Below, in pieces: positions 56,796 to 64,000 of a DNA stretch of 64,000 bases. Under the pieces are notes generated by a model, which did not search any database, had not been told where the DNA came from, and saw only the letters and a list, made by a program, of their open reading frames with translations. The DNA comes from Asanoa sp040676615 (GTDB taxonomy: Bacteria > Actinomycetota > Actinomycetes > Mycobacteriales > Micromonosporaceae): positions 124,001 to 188,000 of the forward strand of contig NZ_JBFAPI010000008.1 in NCBI RefSeq assembly GCF_040676615.1, in the 5' to 3' direction. The first letter of the stretch is position 1, and each line of letters starts with the position of its first letter. Made by a program: the position numbers and the translations under genes.

Positions 56796-58022
56796 TCATG
56801 CGACGGCCACGGATGTGACGCGTTCCAGCCGGATGGCGCGTGCGACCGGAACCGCGGTCGCGAGCACGACCAGCACCCCGGCCAGGCCGAAGGTGAAGAC
56901 GAGCGTGCGCGCCGAGAACGGGCCGAGCATGGCACCGGCCAGCACGTATCCGAACATCGCGCCGCCGTTGGCGGCCGCGTTGAGCACCGAGAACGCCCGG
57001 CCCCGGTCGGCCTCGCGCACCCGGCGGGCGACCAGGATCGTGCTGAACACGCCGAGACCGCCGTTGAGCAGGCCGCCGACCAGCCAGAGGGCCGCGACCA
57101 GCCAGGCACTGGGCACCGCGGCGCTGAGCACGACCGGCACGCAGGTGGCACCGAGCAGGGTGAGCATGCCCCGGACCAGACCGCCGTCGTCGTCGAACCG
57201 CCGGACGACCCGGGCGAACACCCAGGCACCGACCGCCATGCCGGCCGTCCAGGCCGCGGTGACCAGGCCGAACGCCGAGGTGGAGGCGCCGAGCGTGTCG
57301 CGGATGTAGAAGACCTCGATGACGTTGACGCCGCCGACGCCGGCGACCACCGCGCCGAACGCGAGGAACGTCGTGAGCAGCAGTCCGTCGGTGCGCAGCC
57401 GCCACGGTCCGGCCGCCGCCCCGGTGGTCGACGCGGCCGCCTGCGCGCCGCCGCGCCGGGTGCGCAGCAGCAACCCGGCGACCGCGACCGCGAGATACGT
57501 GACCGCCGCGATGACCAGCGGCGGGCGGGTGCCGAAGCCCGCGACCAGGAAACCGGCGGCGGCGGGACCGAGCAACGCGCCGATCATCGACGCGGTCTGG
57601 CCGATGGCGCTGGCCTTCGGAAGTTCGTCGCGGTCGACCATCGACGGCACCAGCGCGGCGAACGTCGGGTTGGTGATCGCGACCCCGGACGCGAGCACCG
57701 CCACCATGGCGACCAGCGCGACCGGCAGAGCGACGAAGGCCATGGCGACGCAGACCGCGGCCTGGGCCAGACCGGTGGTGACCAGCAGCGTCCGGCTGTC
57801 GTAGCGGTCGACCAGCCGACCGGTGAGCGGGGCGAGCGCGACCAGCGGCAGGGTGGCGGCGAGCCAGAGCCCGGAGACGGCCAGGCCGCCGGCCCCCCGG
57901 TCCTGCAGCGCGAGGGCGAGCGTGGTGGCGACCAGGGCCTCGCCGGCCATCGAGATCGCCCGGGTACCGGCGGTGACGTAGACGTCGCTCCAGCGCGAAG
58001 GAGCCGAAGATGTGAAGGACAT
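56796..58022 (-). CDS. MFS transporter
   Basis: The product is 408 residues with twelve helices. It shows the loop PLTGRLVDRYDSRTLLVTTG (motif A variant) and internal repetition in the second half (VFARVVRRFDDDGGLVRG). It resembles multidrug/enterobactin-exporter type MFS members. ATG 58022 is chosen because it begins MSFTSSAPSRWSDVYVTAG and GAAGGA is 13 bases upstream; a TTG at 58058 would add 12 residues. The start codon lies in the loop of a perfect inverted repeat. Its upstream neighbour on the same strand is an ArsR-like regulator, probably its controller. Substrate unknown. Confidence 0.88.
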   Translation of the reverse strand: MSFTSSAPSRWSDVYVTAGTRAISMAGEALVATTLALALQDRGAGGLAVSGLWLAATLPLVALAPLTGRLVDRYDSRTLLVTTGLAQAAVCVAMAFVALPVALVAMVAVLASGVAITNPTFAALVPSMVDRDELPKASAIGQTASMIGALLGPAAAGFLVAGFGTRPPLVIAAVTYLAVAVAGLLLRTRRGGAQAAASTTGAAAGPWRLRTDGLLLTTFLAFGAVVAGVGGVNVIEVFYIRDTLGASTSAFGLVTAAWTAGMAVGAWVFARVVRRFDDDGGLVRGMLTLLGATCVPVVLSAAVPSAWLVAALWLVGGLLNGGLGVFSTILVARRVREADRGRAFSVLNAAANGGAMFGYVLAGAMLGPFSARTLVFTFGLAGVLVVLATAVPVARAIRLERVTSVAVA

Positions 58023-58051
58023 GCTTCGAAAATAATCCTTCACATCTTCGG
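58004..58051. repeat. 16-bp perfect inverted repeat around the MFS start codon
   Basis: CCGAAGATGTGAAGGA (58004-58019) and TCCTTCACATCTTCGG (58036-58051) are exact reverse complements, separated by 16 bases that include TTCGAA and the ATG. In the mRNA the GAAGGA ribosome binding site is in the stem and the ATG is in the loop. It could be the operator of the adjacent regulator, a translation-blocking hairpin, or both. Confidence 0.85.
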
Positions 58052-58070
58052 TACGCAACCCCTGGCGTCG

Positions 58071-58649
58071 TCAGTCGTCGGGGAAAGCGGCAAGTTGGAC
58101 ACGCACCGCCCGCGCTCCCTCCAGCGACGCCTCCTTGCGGTTCCGCTGTTTCAGCGAGTCGATCAATGCGTGCACGGTCTCGAAGAAGCTCTTCAACTCG
58201 TCGGCGGTCACGAAGATCGTCGACGTCGTCAGCCCGGCGACGTCGTGCCATTCCTTCGGCTCTTCCCGGGCCCGCGCGAGGTAGGCCCGCAGCCGCGCCT
58301 GGTCACGCTCGAGGTAGGTGGCGAGCAGGGCCTCCTCGGCGGCCCGGGTCTCCGGGTCGGCGTCGGCCTCCATGTCGAGGCCCCACGAGTGCGCCGGGCT
58401 CTGCCAGACCCGTTCCCGCCCGTCGCCCCGGCTCGGCGCCTCTTCGATCATGCCGGCCTTGGCCAACTCGCGAAGGTGGTAGCTGGTCGCACTCGGCGAC
58501 AACCCGACGATCTCCGCGAACTCGGTGGCCGTCGTCGGTTCCCCGGTCGTGTTGAGATGCTCGAGGATCGCCAGCCGTGCCGGATGCGCCAACGCCCGCA
58601 TCATCTTCGGATCGGTGATCCGACGCCGCTCCTGCCCGAGATCCGCCAT
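58071..58649 (-). CDS. ArsR-like winged-helix regulator
   Basis: The product is 192 residues from ATG 58649 (GTG 58655 possible). HTH at 12-90: ALAHPARLAILEHLNTTGEPTTATEFAEIVGLSPSATSYHLRELAKAGMIEEAPSRGDGRERVW. The C-half (residues 100-190) is a long helical domain found in this HTH_20 subgroup. No metal-binding Cys cluster, so metal sensing is unlikely. The MFS gene lies 48 bp downstream on the same strand, with a perfect 16-bp inverted repeat over its start, so this regulator probably represses it. It is divergent from the HelD gene. Confidence 0.88.
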   Translation of the reverse strand: MADLGQERRRITDPKMMRALAHPARLAILEHLNTTGEPTTATEFAEIVGLSPSATSYHLRELAKAGMIEEAPSRGDGRERVWQSPAHSWGLDMEADADPETRAAEEALLATYLERDQARLRAYLARAREEPKEWHDVAGLTTSTIFVTADELKSFFETVHALIDSLKQRNRKEASLEGARAVRVQLAAFPDD

Positions 58650-58843
58650 CCACACATCGTCGCACCGGCGGGTGCCGGCGATATTCAGTGGAGTCCCGGA
58701 CGAACCGGGCGTAGCCTGGAGCGCCGCCGCGCTGATGCGTGGTTACCGGGCACTGCCGGCACCGGCTGGGGCTTCGACCCCGCGGAGTTCCGGGCGGCCC
58801 AGGTCTCCCGAGCCACACTCTCGACCGCCGGAAGGCTTCTCGG

Positions 58844-60901
58844 ATGACCCTGCCCGCCGATCATGTCGTCAACACCGACGCCACCGAGCCCGCCACCGAT
58901 CTGGAAACCGACCTCGGCGCCGAACGCAGCCACCTGACCGCGTCGCGCGCCGCCCTCGGCCGGATGCGCGAACGCGCCGAGTCACTGTTCAGCGCCGGCG
59001 GCAATGTCGCCGGTGACTCCTACACCGCCGAAACGCTCGGGCGTACGCTCGCCCGCCGGGTCGCGGAACTGGCCGACGATCCGGACACCCCGCTGTTCTT
59101 CGGGCGGCTCGACTTCGGCGCCTCCGCGGAGGCCGAAGACCACGCCGGGCACCGCTACCACGTCGGGCGCCGGCACGTGACCGACGACGCCGGCGAGCCG
59201 ATGGTGCTCGACTGGCGGGCGCCGGTGTCCCGGGCGTTCTACCGGGCCAGCGCCAAAGAGCCGCAGGGCATCGCCGTCCGCCGCCGGTTCGGGTTCAACG
59301 GCGGGCTGCTGACCAGCTTCGAAGACGAGCACCTCGACCGCGGCGAGGAACTCGGCACCGCCAGCCGGATCCTGACCGCCGAGATCGAGCGGCCGCGCGT
59401 CGGGCCGATGCGCGACATCGTCGCCACCATCCAGCCGGAGCAGGACGAGTTGGTCCGAGCCGACCTGGAGACCTCGATCTGTGTGCAGGGCGCGCCCGGC
59501 ACCGGCAAGACCGCCGTCGGCCTGCACCGCGCCGCCTTCCTGCTCTACCTGCACCGCGAGCGGCTGCGCCGGTCCGGCGTGCTGGTGGTCGGCCCCAACC
59601 GGGCGTTCCTGTCCTACATCTCGGCGGTGCTGCCCGCGCTCGGCGAGATCGAGGTCGAGCAGGCCACGGTCGACGACCTGATCGCGCGCGCCCCGGTCCG
59701 GGCCGAGGAAGACCCGGCGGTCGCGGTGATCAAGCACGACGCCCGGATGGCCGCGGTGCTCGCCGCCGCCCTCGACGCGCACATCGGCACGCCCGAGGAG
59801 CCGATGACCGTGCCCGACGCCTCCTACCGGTGGCGGATCGGCGCCGAGGTGCTGCGCCGGATGGTCGACGACGTGCGCCAGGAGAACCTCCCCTACGGCA
59901 CCGCCCGCGAACGGGTCCGGGCCCGGGTGGTCAGCCTGCTGCAACGCCAGTCCGAGGCGCGCCGGGGCGACTCGCCGAACGACGCCTGGCTGCGCCGGAT
60001 GGGCAAGGCCAAGCCCGTCACCGACTTCCTCGACCAGGTCTGGCCGGCGATGACGCCGGAGGCGCTGGTCGCGGAGATCCTCACCGACCCGCCGGCGGGC
60101 GTGCTCACCGATGCCGAGCGCGAGCTGATCAGGTGGCCGAGCCAGCCGCGGTCGCTCAAGTCGGCCAAGTGGACGGCCGCCGACCTGGTGCTGCTCGACG
60201 AGGCCGCCGGCCTGATCGAGCGCGCGGCCAGCTTTGGCCACGTGGTCGTCGACGAGGCCCAGGACCTGTCGGCGATGCAGGCCCGCGCGATCGCCCGACG
60301 CAGCGAGCACGGCTCGATCACCCTGCTCGGCGACCTCGCCCAGGGCACCGCGCCGTGGGCCGCCGCCGACTGGCGCGAGACCCTGCGCCACCTGGGCAAG
60401 CCCGACGCGGCGGTGGTGCCGCTGACGATCGGCTTCCGGGTGCCGGCCGCGGTGGTCGCGTTCGCCAACCGGCTGCTCCCGGCGCTGGCGGTCGACGTGC
60501 CGCCGGCCCGATCGCTGCGCAACGACGGCTGGCTGACCATCGACGAGGTGATCGACCTCGACGCCGCGACGGTGGCCGAGGTCCGCGCCGCGCTCGAGCA
60601 CGACGGCTCGGTCGGCGTGATCGCCGCCGACCGAGCCGTCGAGCGGATCCGCGCGGCACTGACGGCGGCCGGCATCAAGAGCGCGACCGCCGACGACGTC
60701 GAGTCCGCGGAGCGGGTCACGGTCGTGCCGGCGTCGGTCGTCAAGGGCCTCGAGTACGACCACGTGGTGGTCGTCGAGCCGGCCGCGATCGTGGCCGCCG
60801 AACCCCGTGGCCTGCACCGCCTCTACGTCGTGCTGACCCGGGCCGTCAGCCGCCTGGCCGTGCTGCACACGACCCCGCTCCCGGAGCCGCTAGGCAGCTA
60901 G
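58844..60901 (+). CDS. HelD-type RNA polymerase-recycling ATPase
   Basis: The product is 685 residues from ATG 58844 with GGAAGG 9 bases upstream. N-terminal coiled-coil arm (ERSHLTASRAALGRMRERAESLF), then the 1B/insertion region, Walker A GAPGTGKTAVGLHRAAFLLY at about 216, Walker B DEAQDLSAMQARAIAR at about 470, TLLGDLAQGTAPWAAADW, and a UvrD-like C-terminal VVPASVVKGLEYDHVVVVEPA...YVVLTRAVSRLAVLHT. The length and DWRAPVSRAFYRA segment match actinobacterial HelD/HelR, which frees stalled RNA polymerase and in some Streptomyces protects it from rifamycins. It is divergent from the ArsR/MFS unit. Confidence 0.9.
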   Translation: MTLPADHVVNTDATEPATDLETDLGAERSHLTASRAALGRMRERAESLFSAGGNVAGDSYTAETLGRTLARRVAELADDPDTPLFFGRLDFGASAEAEDHAGHRYHVGRRHVTDDAGEPMVLDWRAPVSRAFYRASAKEPQGIAVRRRFGFNGGLLTSFEDEHLDRGEELGTASRILTAEIERPRVGPMRDIVATIQPEQDELVRADLETSICVQGAPGTGKTAVGLHRAAFLLYLHRERLRRSGVLVVGPNRAFLSYISAVLPALGEIEVEQATVDDLIARAPVRAEEDPAVAVIKHDARMAAVLAAALDAHIGTPEEPMTVPDASYRWRIGAEVLRRMVDDVRQENLPYGTARERVRARVVSLLQRQSEARRGDSPNDAWLRRMGKAKPVTDFLDQVWPAMTPEALVAEILTDPPAGVLTDAERELIRWPSQPRSLKSAKWTAADLVLLDEAAGLIERAASFGHVVVDEAQDLSAMQARAIARRSEHGSITLLGDLAQGTAPWAAADWRETLRHLGKPDAAVVPLTIGFRVPAAVVAFANRLLPALAVDVPPARSLRNDGWLTIDEVIDLDAATVAEVRAALEHDGSVGVIAADRAVERIRAALTAAGIKSATADDVESAERVTVVPASVVKGLEYDHVVVVEPAAIVAAEPRGLHRLYVVLTRAVSRLAVLHTTPLPEPLGS

Positions 60902-60962
60902 AGCGTGCCGCCCCGGGCCGATTCGGCCGCGGCTCCGGGGAGGGTCTCGGCGGTGCGGACGG

Positions 60963-62003
60963 TCACCAGCGCAATCTCGCGATGCGGCCCTGCTCGCCCG
61001 ACGCGTAGCAGACCGCGAGGCCGGCGCACTCGACCGCGTCGAAGCTGCCCGAGTCGAAGAGCGACCAGTGCCGCCCGCCGTCGTAGCTGATGTCGCTGCC
61101 GGTCGGCCCGACGGCGAGCACCGGCCCGAGGCGGGTCATCCAGGCCGCGCCGGAGCGGTATTCGCCGGGCTCGCGGGCGGCCGCCCGCCAGGTGCGGCCG
61201 CCGTCGCCGGTGACCGCGGCGCCGGACGGTGCCGCATCGGGGACTTCGTAGTCGCCGCCGACTGCCACGCCATGGTCGCGGTCGCGGAACGCCAGCGAAT
61301 AGATGCCCGCCGACGGGCCGCTCGGGATCGGGGCGTCAGTGACCGTCCAGCTGCGGCCGAGGTCGTCGCTGCGGAACACCCGCGCCGCGGACCCACCGCC
61401 GGTGGCGAAGTAGGCCCGGCCACCGGCGCCGACCAAGCAGGTGCCGCTGGCCGCGAACGCGAACTCACCCGGCAGCGCGGCCGGCATGCCGGCGGGCGAC
61501 ACGACCGACCAGGAGCGGCCGGCGTCGCTGGTGGCCAGGATGCGGAATTTGCCGTCGACCGGGTCGGAGAGGGCCAGGCCGTGCCGTTCGTCGAGGAACG
61601 TCAGGCAGTCGTAGAACGCGGCCGGGTCGGTGTTGCGGAACGCCTCTGTCCAGGTGCGACCGCCGTCGGCGGTGCGGTAGACGCGGGAGTCTTCGCCGGT
61701 GCCGATGGACAGCGCCACCGCGCGGCGGGCGTCGAACGCCTCGATGTCGCGGAACTCCAGGGTCGCCGTGTCGGGCGGGCCGACCGACTGCCACGTGCGG
61801 CCGCCGTTGACGGTGCGCAGCACGGTGCCCTGGCTGCCGCTGGCCCAGACCGTGCCGGCGCTGACCACCGACAGGCCGCGCAAGCGGGCCGTGCTGCCGG
61901 TGGGTGACAGATCCCAGGACGGCGAGGGGGTGGCGGTGAAGCCGGCCGAGACGGCGAGCACGCCGATCGAGACCGCGGCCATCGACGCTTTTCGCATCCA
62001 CAT
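60963..62003 (-). CDS. secreted beta-propeller protein (BNR/YCF48-like)
   Basis: The product is 346 residues. N-terminus MRKASMAAVSIGVLAVSAGFTATPSPSW is a signal peptide. The rest is six or seven blades marked by repeated DGGRTW, GGRTW, DLGRSW, DAGRSW and GGRHW (Asp-box / BNR motifs). YCF48 and sialidase families share these. The two Cys pairs (DCLTF with SGTC, and VECAGLAVC) suit an exported fold. Enzymatic activity is uncertain; the name 'oxidoreductase' often given to homologs lacks visible support. Start 62003 or 61997; SD GGAG lies upstream. Confidence 0.8.
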   Translation of the reverse strand: MWMRKASMAAVSIGVLAVSAGFTATPSPSWDLSPTGSTARLRGLSVVSAGTVWASGSQGTVLRTVNGGRTWQSVGPPDTATLEFRDIEAFDARRAVALSIGTGEDSRVYRTADGGRTWTEAFRNTDPAAFYDCLTFLDERHGLALSDPVDGKFRILATSDAGRSWSVVSPAGMPAALPGEFAFAASGTCLVGAGGRAYFATGGGSAARVFRSDDLGRSWTVTDAPIPSGPSAGIYSLAFRDRDHGVAVGGDYEVPDAAPSGAAVTGDGGRTWRAAAREPGEYRSGAAWMTRLGPVLAVGPTGSDISYDGGRHWSLFDSGSFDAVECAGLAVCYASGEQGRIARLRW

Positions 62004-62024
62004 GTCGATCGAACTTACTCCGGA

Positions 62025-62810
62025 TCAGCGATGCTGGATATCCCGAACCGGCACCACCAGCGGCCCGTCGACGCCGTCGACGACGCGAACCCGGGCCTTG
62101 TAGAAGCGCGACAGGGTCTCCTCGGTCAGTACTTCGCGGGCGGTGCCGGCGGCGACCACCACACCGTCGGCCAGCAGCACCAACCGGTCGGCGTAGCCGC
62201 CCGCGATCGACAGGTCGTGCATCGTGGCCAGCACGGTGAGCCCCTGGTCACGGCGCAGCGTGTCGACCAACTCCAGCACCTCCTGCTGGTGACCGATGTC
62301 CAGGGCGCTGGTCGGCTCGTCGAGCAGCAGCAACGAGGGCTCCTGCGCGAGCGCCCGGGCCAGGAACACCCGCTGCCGCTCACCGCCCGAGAGGGTGTCG
62401 AGTTCGCGGTCGCCGAAACCGGCCAGGTCGAGGCGGTCGAGCAGCGCGGTCACCGCGGCGAGGTCGGTGGCCGACTCACGACCGAGCAACGAGACGAAGG
62501 GGGTACGACCAAGCAGCACGTAGTCGAACACTGACATACCGGGCGGCACCACCGGCGACTGGGCGACGGTGGCGACCGTGCGGGCCCGGGCGCGGCGGCG
62601 CAGCCGCTCGATCGGCGTACCCAGCAGGGAAACCGCGCCCCCGGCGGGCAGCAGGCCGCCGATCGCGCGCAGCAGCGTCGACTTACCGGCGCCGTTCGGG
62701 CCGATCACCGCGACCCACGAGCCCGCCTCGACGGTGAGGTCGACGCCGCGCAGGATGGCCGCCTTCCCGAGCGTGACGTGCAGGTCCCGCACCGAAATGG
62801 CCGGCGTCAT
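62025..62810 (-). CDS. ABC transporter ATP-binding protein, iron/siderophore/cobalamin type
   Basis: The product is 261 residues. Walker A GPNGAGKS at 37-44, Q-loop VAQSPVVPPGMSVFDYVLLGRTPF, signature LSGGERQRVFLARALAQEP, Walker B LLLLDEPTSALD and switch His in TMHDLSIAGGYADRL. The FecE/BtuD-like pattern with a downstream-neighbour permease of the FecCD type indicates an importer for ferric siderophores, haem or cobalamin. Its start overlaps the permease stop as ATGA. Confidence 0.93.
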   Translation of the reverse strand: MTPAISVRDLHVTLGKAAILRGVDLTVEAGSWVAVIGPNGAGKSTLLRAIGGLLPAGGAVSLLGTPIERLRRRARARTVATVAQSPVVPPGMSVFDYVLLGRTPFVSLLGRESATDLAAVTALLDRLDLAGFGDRELDTLSGGERQRVFLARALAQEPSLLLLDEPTSALDIGHQQEVLELVDTLRRDQGLTVLATMHDLSIAGGYADRLVLLADGVVVAAGTAREVLTEETLSRFYKARVRVVDGVDGPLVVPVRDIQHR

Positions 62811-63856
62811 GTGACCACCCGCTTCGCCGTGCGCAACACCAGCACGAAGAACGGGCCGCCGACGAACGCCGTGACCACCCCGATCGGGATCTCGGCCGGC
62901 GCCGCGAACGTGCGGCCGGCGAGGTCGGCCAGGGCCAGGAAGGCCGCGCCGAACAGCATCGACAGCGGCAGGATGGCCCGGTAGCTGGTGCCGACCAGCA
63001 TCCGCACGATGTGTGGCACCACGATCCCGACGAAGCCGATCAGGCCGGAGACCGAGACCGCGGCCGCGGTGCCCAGCGAGGCGGCGGCGATCAGGAAGTA
63101 GCGGGACCGTTGCGGGTGCAGGCCCAGGCCCCTCGCCTCGTCGTCACCGACCGACAGCACGTCGAGTTCGCGCCGCAGGGCGAGCACGACCACGGTGGTG
63201 ACGATGGCGTACGGCAGCAGCAGCCGCACCTCGTGCCAGCCGTTGGTGGCCAGCCGGCCGAGCAACCACGAGTAGATCGCCCGGATGTCGTCGGCGTTGC
63301 GCTGCATCAGATAGGTCTGCCCGGCAGCCAGGAAGGCCGACACCGCGACCCCGGCCAGGATCAGCGACGCCGGCGTCCGGTCGCGGCCGGCGACCCCGAG
63401 CAGGTAGGTCAGCGCGACCGCGACGAGGGCACCACCGAACGCCGCCAGGGGTACGCTCGGCGGCAACGCGCCGATGTCCATTTCGGACCCGCGCAGCGCC
63501 ACGACCGCGGTCACCGCGAGCCCGGCCCCGGCCGCCGCGCCCAGCAGGTAGGGGTCGGCCAGTGGGTTGCGGAACGCGCCCTGGTAGCAGCCACCGGCCA
63601 GCGCCAGCATCGCGCCCGCGAGCAGACCGAGGACCACCCGGGGCAGCCGGAGCTGGAGCAGTATCGCCGCGTCCTGCTCCGAGAGCCCACTGTGGACATG
63701 CACGCCCGGGATCAGGTCGACCAGCTCGGCCGCGACACCGCCGAGCGGCAGCGAGACCGGGCCGAAGGCGAGCCCGGCGATGGCCGCGACCACCACGGCG
63801 ACGACGCCGCCGAGCAGCCACGGCCACCGTACGCCGGGAAGCTTCCGGGTTTTCAG
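62807..63856 (-). CDS. FecCD-type ABC permease
   Basis: The product is 349 residues. About ten helices with family landmarks RLPRVVLGLLAGAMLALAGGCYQGAFRNPLADPYLLG, WLLGRLATNGW, GLIGFVGIVVPHIVRMLVG and LADLAGRTFAAPAEIPIGVVTAFVGGPFFV. The start is doubtful. No in-frame ATG or GTG lies near the expected N-terminus. CTG at 63856 overlaps the binding-protein stop as CTGA and has GAAGG 7 bases upstream. TTG 63919 would overlap that gene by 67 bases. Confidence 0.88.
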   Translation of the reverse strand: MKTRKLPGVRWPWLLGGVVAVVVAAIAGLAFGPVSLPLGGVAAELVDLIPGVHVHSGLSEQDAAILLQLRLPRVVLGLLAGAMLALAGGCYQGAFRNPLADPYLLGAAAGAGLAVTAVVALRGSEMDIGALPPSVPLAAFGGALVAVALTYLLGVAGRDRTPASLILAGVAVSAFLAAGQTYLMQRNADDIRAIYSWLLGRLATNGWHEVRLLLPYAIVTTVVVLALRRELDVLSVGDDEARGLGLHPQRSRYFLIAAASLGTAAAVSVSGLIGFVGIVVPHIVRMLVGTSYRAILPLSMLFGAAFLALADLAGRTFAAPAEIPIGVVTAFVGGPFFVLVLRTAKRVVT

Positions 63857-64000
63857 GCCGGCACCTTCGCCACCGCGTCGACGATCTGGCGCAGCAGGTC
63901 GACGGTGCGCGGACCCCAACGCGACGCGACGTCGTCGTTGAGGCCGACGATCTGCCCGGTCTTCACGGCGGTGATGCCGGACCAGCCGGGCCGGGCCTTG
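63853..64000 (-). CDS. ABC substrate-binding protein, C-terminal end only
   Basis: Only the last 48 residues are inside the window, ending RTVDLLRQIVDAVAKVPA. The preceding TAVKTGQIVGLNDDVASRWGPR matches the C-terminal lobe of FecB/BtuF-type class III binding proteins (AVK.G.V..LNDD..SR.GPR). It is the first gene of the importer operon and should be a lipoprotein, but the N-terminus lies outside. Confidence 0.85.
   Translation of the reverse strand, partial: KARPGWSGITAVKTGQIVGLNDDVASRWGPRTVDLLRQIVDAVAKVPA

Noticed and set aside
58768..58781. Rifamycin-associated element upstream of the HelD-type gene
   Set aside because: GGGGCTTCGACCCC resembles the start of that element but is too short and lacks the second CAAG half, so the match is likely chance.
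60902..60962. Strong terminator between the convergent HelD and propeller genes
   Set aside because: GGCCGATTCGGCC and partial GC-rich pairing exist, but no single convincing stem with a T-tract stands out in 61 bp.

Overview
This is a high-GC actinomycete chromosome segment, most likely from the Micromonosporaceae. That placement is an inference. It rests on the base composition, the paired EccB/EccE and WXG100 genes of an actinobacterial type VII secretion system, a mycothiol-dependent maleylpyruvate isomerase-type protein, futalosine-pathway menaquinone genes, and many leaderless genes that start on GTG. I found no rRNA, tRNA, CRISPR array, insertion sequence or phage.

Layout. 1-8.3 kb: a truncated Fic-like gene divergent from acetyl-CoA synthetase (acs), a secreted M6 metalloprotease, a lipoprotein, an Ntn-type C45 peptidase and an alpha/beta hydrolase that lacks its nucleophile. 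7.9-18.1 kb: part of a type VII secretion locus, with eccB and eccE divergent, two WXG100 proteins, and a 1601-residue protein with an SseB-like domain at each end of a repeat-rich linker. eccC, eccD and mycP are not in the window. 18.2-22.2 kb: a small membrane protein, a GNAT acetyltransferase, a RarD-type permease, an ECF sigma factor with its zinc anti-sigma factor, and an IclR regulator. 22.3-44.3 kb: a respiratory block read leftward, containing a long-chain polyprenyl diphosphate synthase, the complete 14-gene nuoA-N operon, a geranylgeranyl reductase-family enzyme (MenJ-like), the menaquinone methyltransferase menG, a cell-wall-anchored protein and mqnC. 44.4-48.1 kb: a coupled SNF2 helicase and SWIM zinc-finger pair. 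48.1-51.7 kb: the phenylacetyl-CoA epoxidase operon paaABCDE. 52.0-55.0 kb: three tandem class A beta-lactamase-like proteins. 55.0-58.7 kb: an MDMPI protein, mqnA, an MFS transporter and its ArsR-like regulator. 58.8-64 kb: a HelD-type RNA polymerase-recycling ATPase, a beta-propeller protein, and the ATPase, permease and the end of the binding protein of an iron-type ABC importer.

How it fits together. The polyprenyl synthase makes the quinone tail, MqnA and MqnC act in the futalosine route to the naphthoquinone ring, MenG methylates it, the MenJ-like enzyme partly saturates the tail, and complex I reduces the quinone. A near-consensus binding site for the NADH/NAD+ sensor Rex sits before the reductase gene that leads into nuoA, so this block is probably redox-controlled.

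The most unusual non-coding signals are a 166-bp imperfect palindrome running exactly from stop codon to stop codon between two convergent genes (55748-55913), a perfect 16-bp inverted repeat that puts the MFS start codon in a hairpin loop (58004-58051), the Rex box, and a 16-bp palindrome beside it. The most unusual proteins are the double-SseB repeat protein, an EccE carrying a Gly-Pro-His repeat insertion, and the beta-lactamase-like trio with graded loss of the SDN motif.
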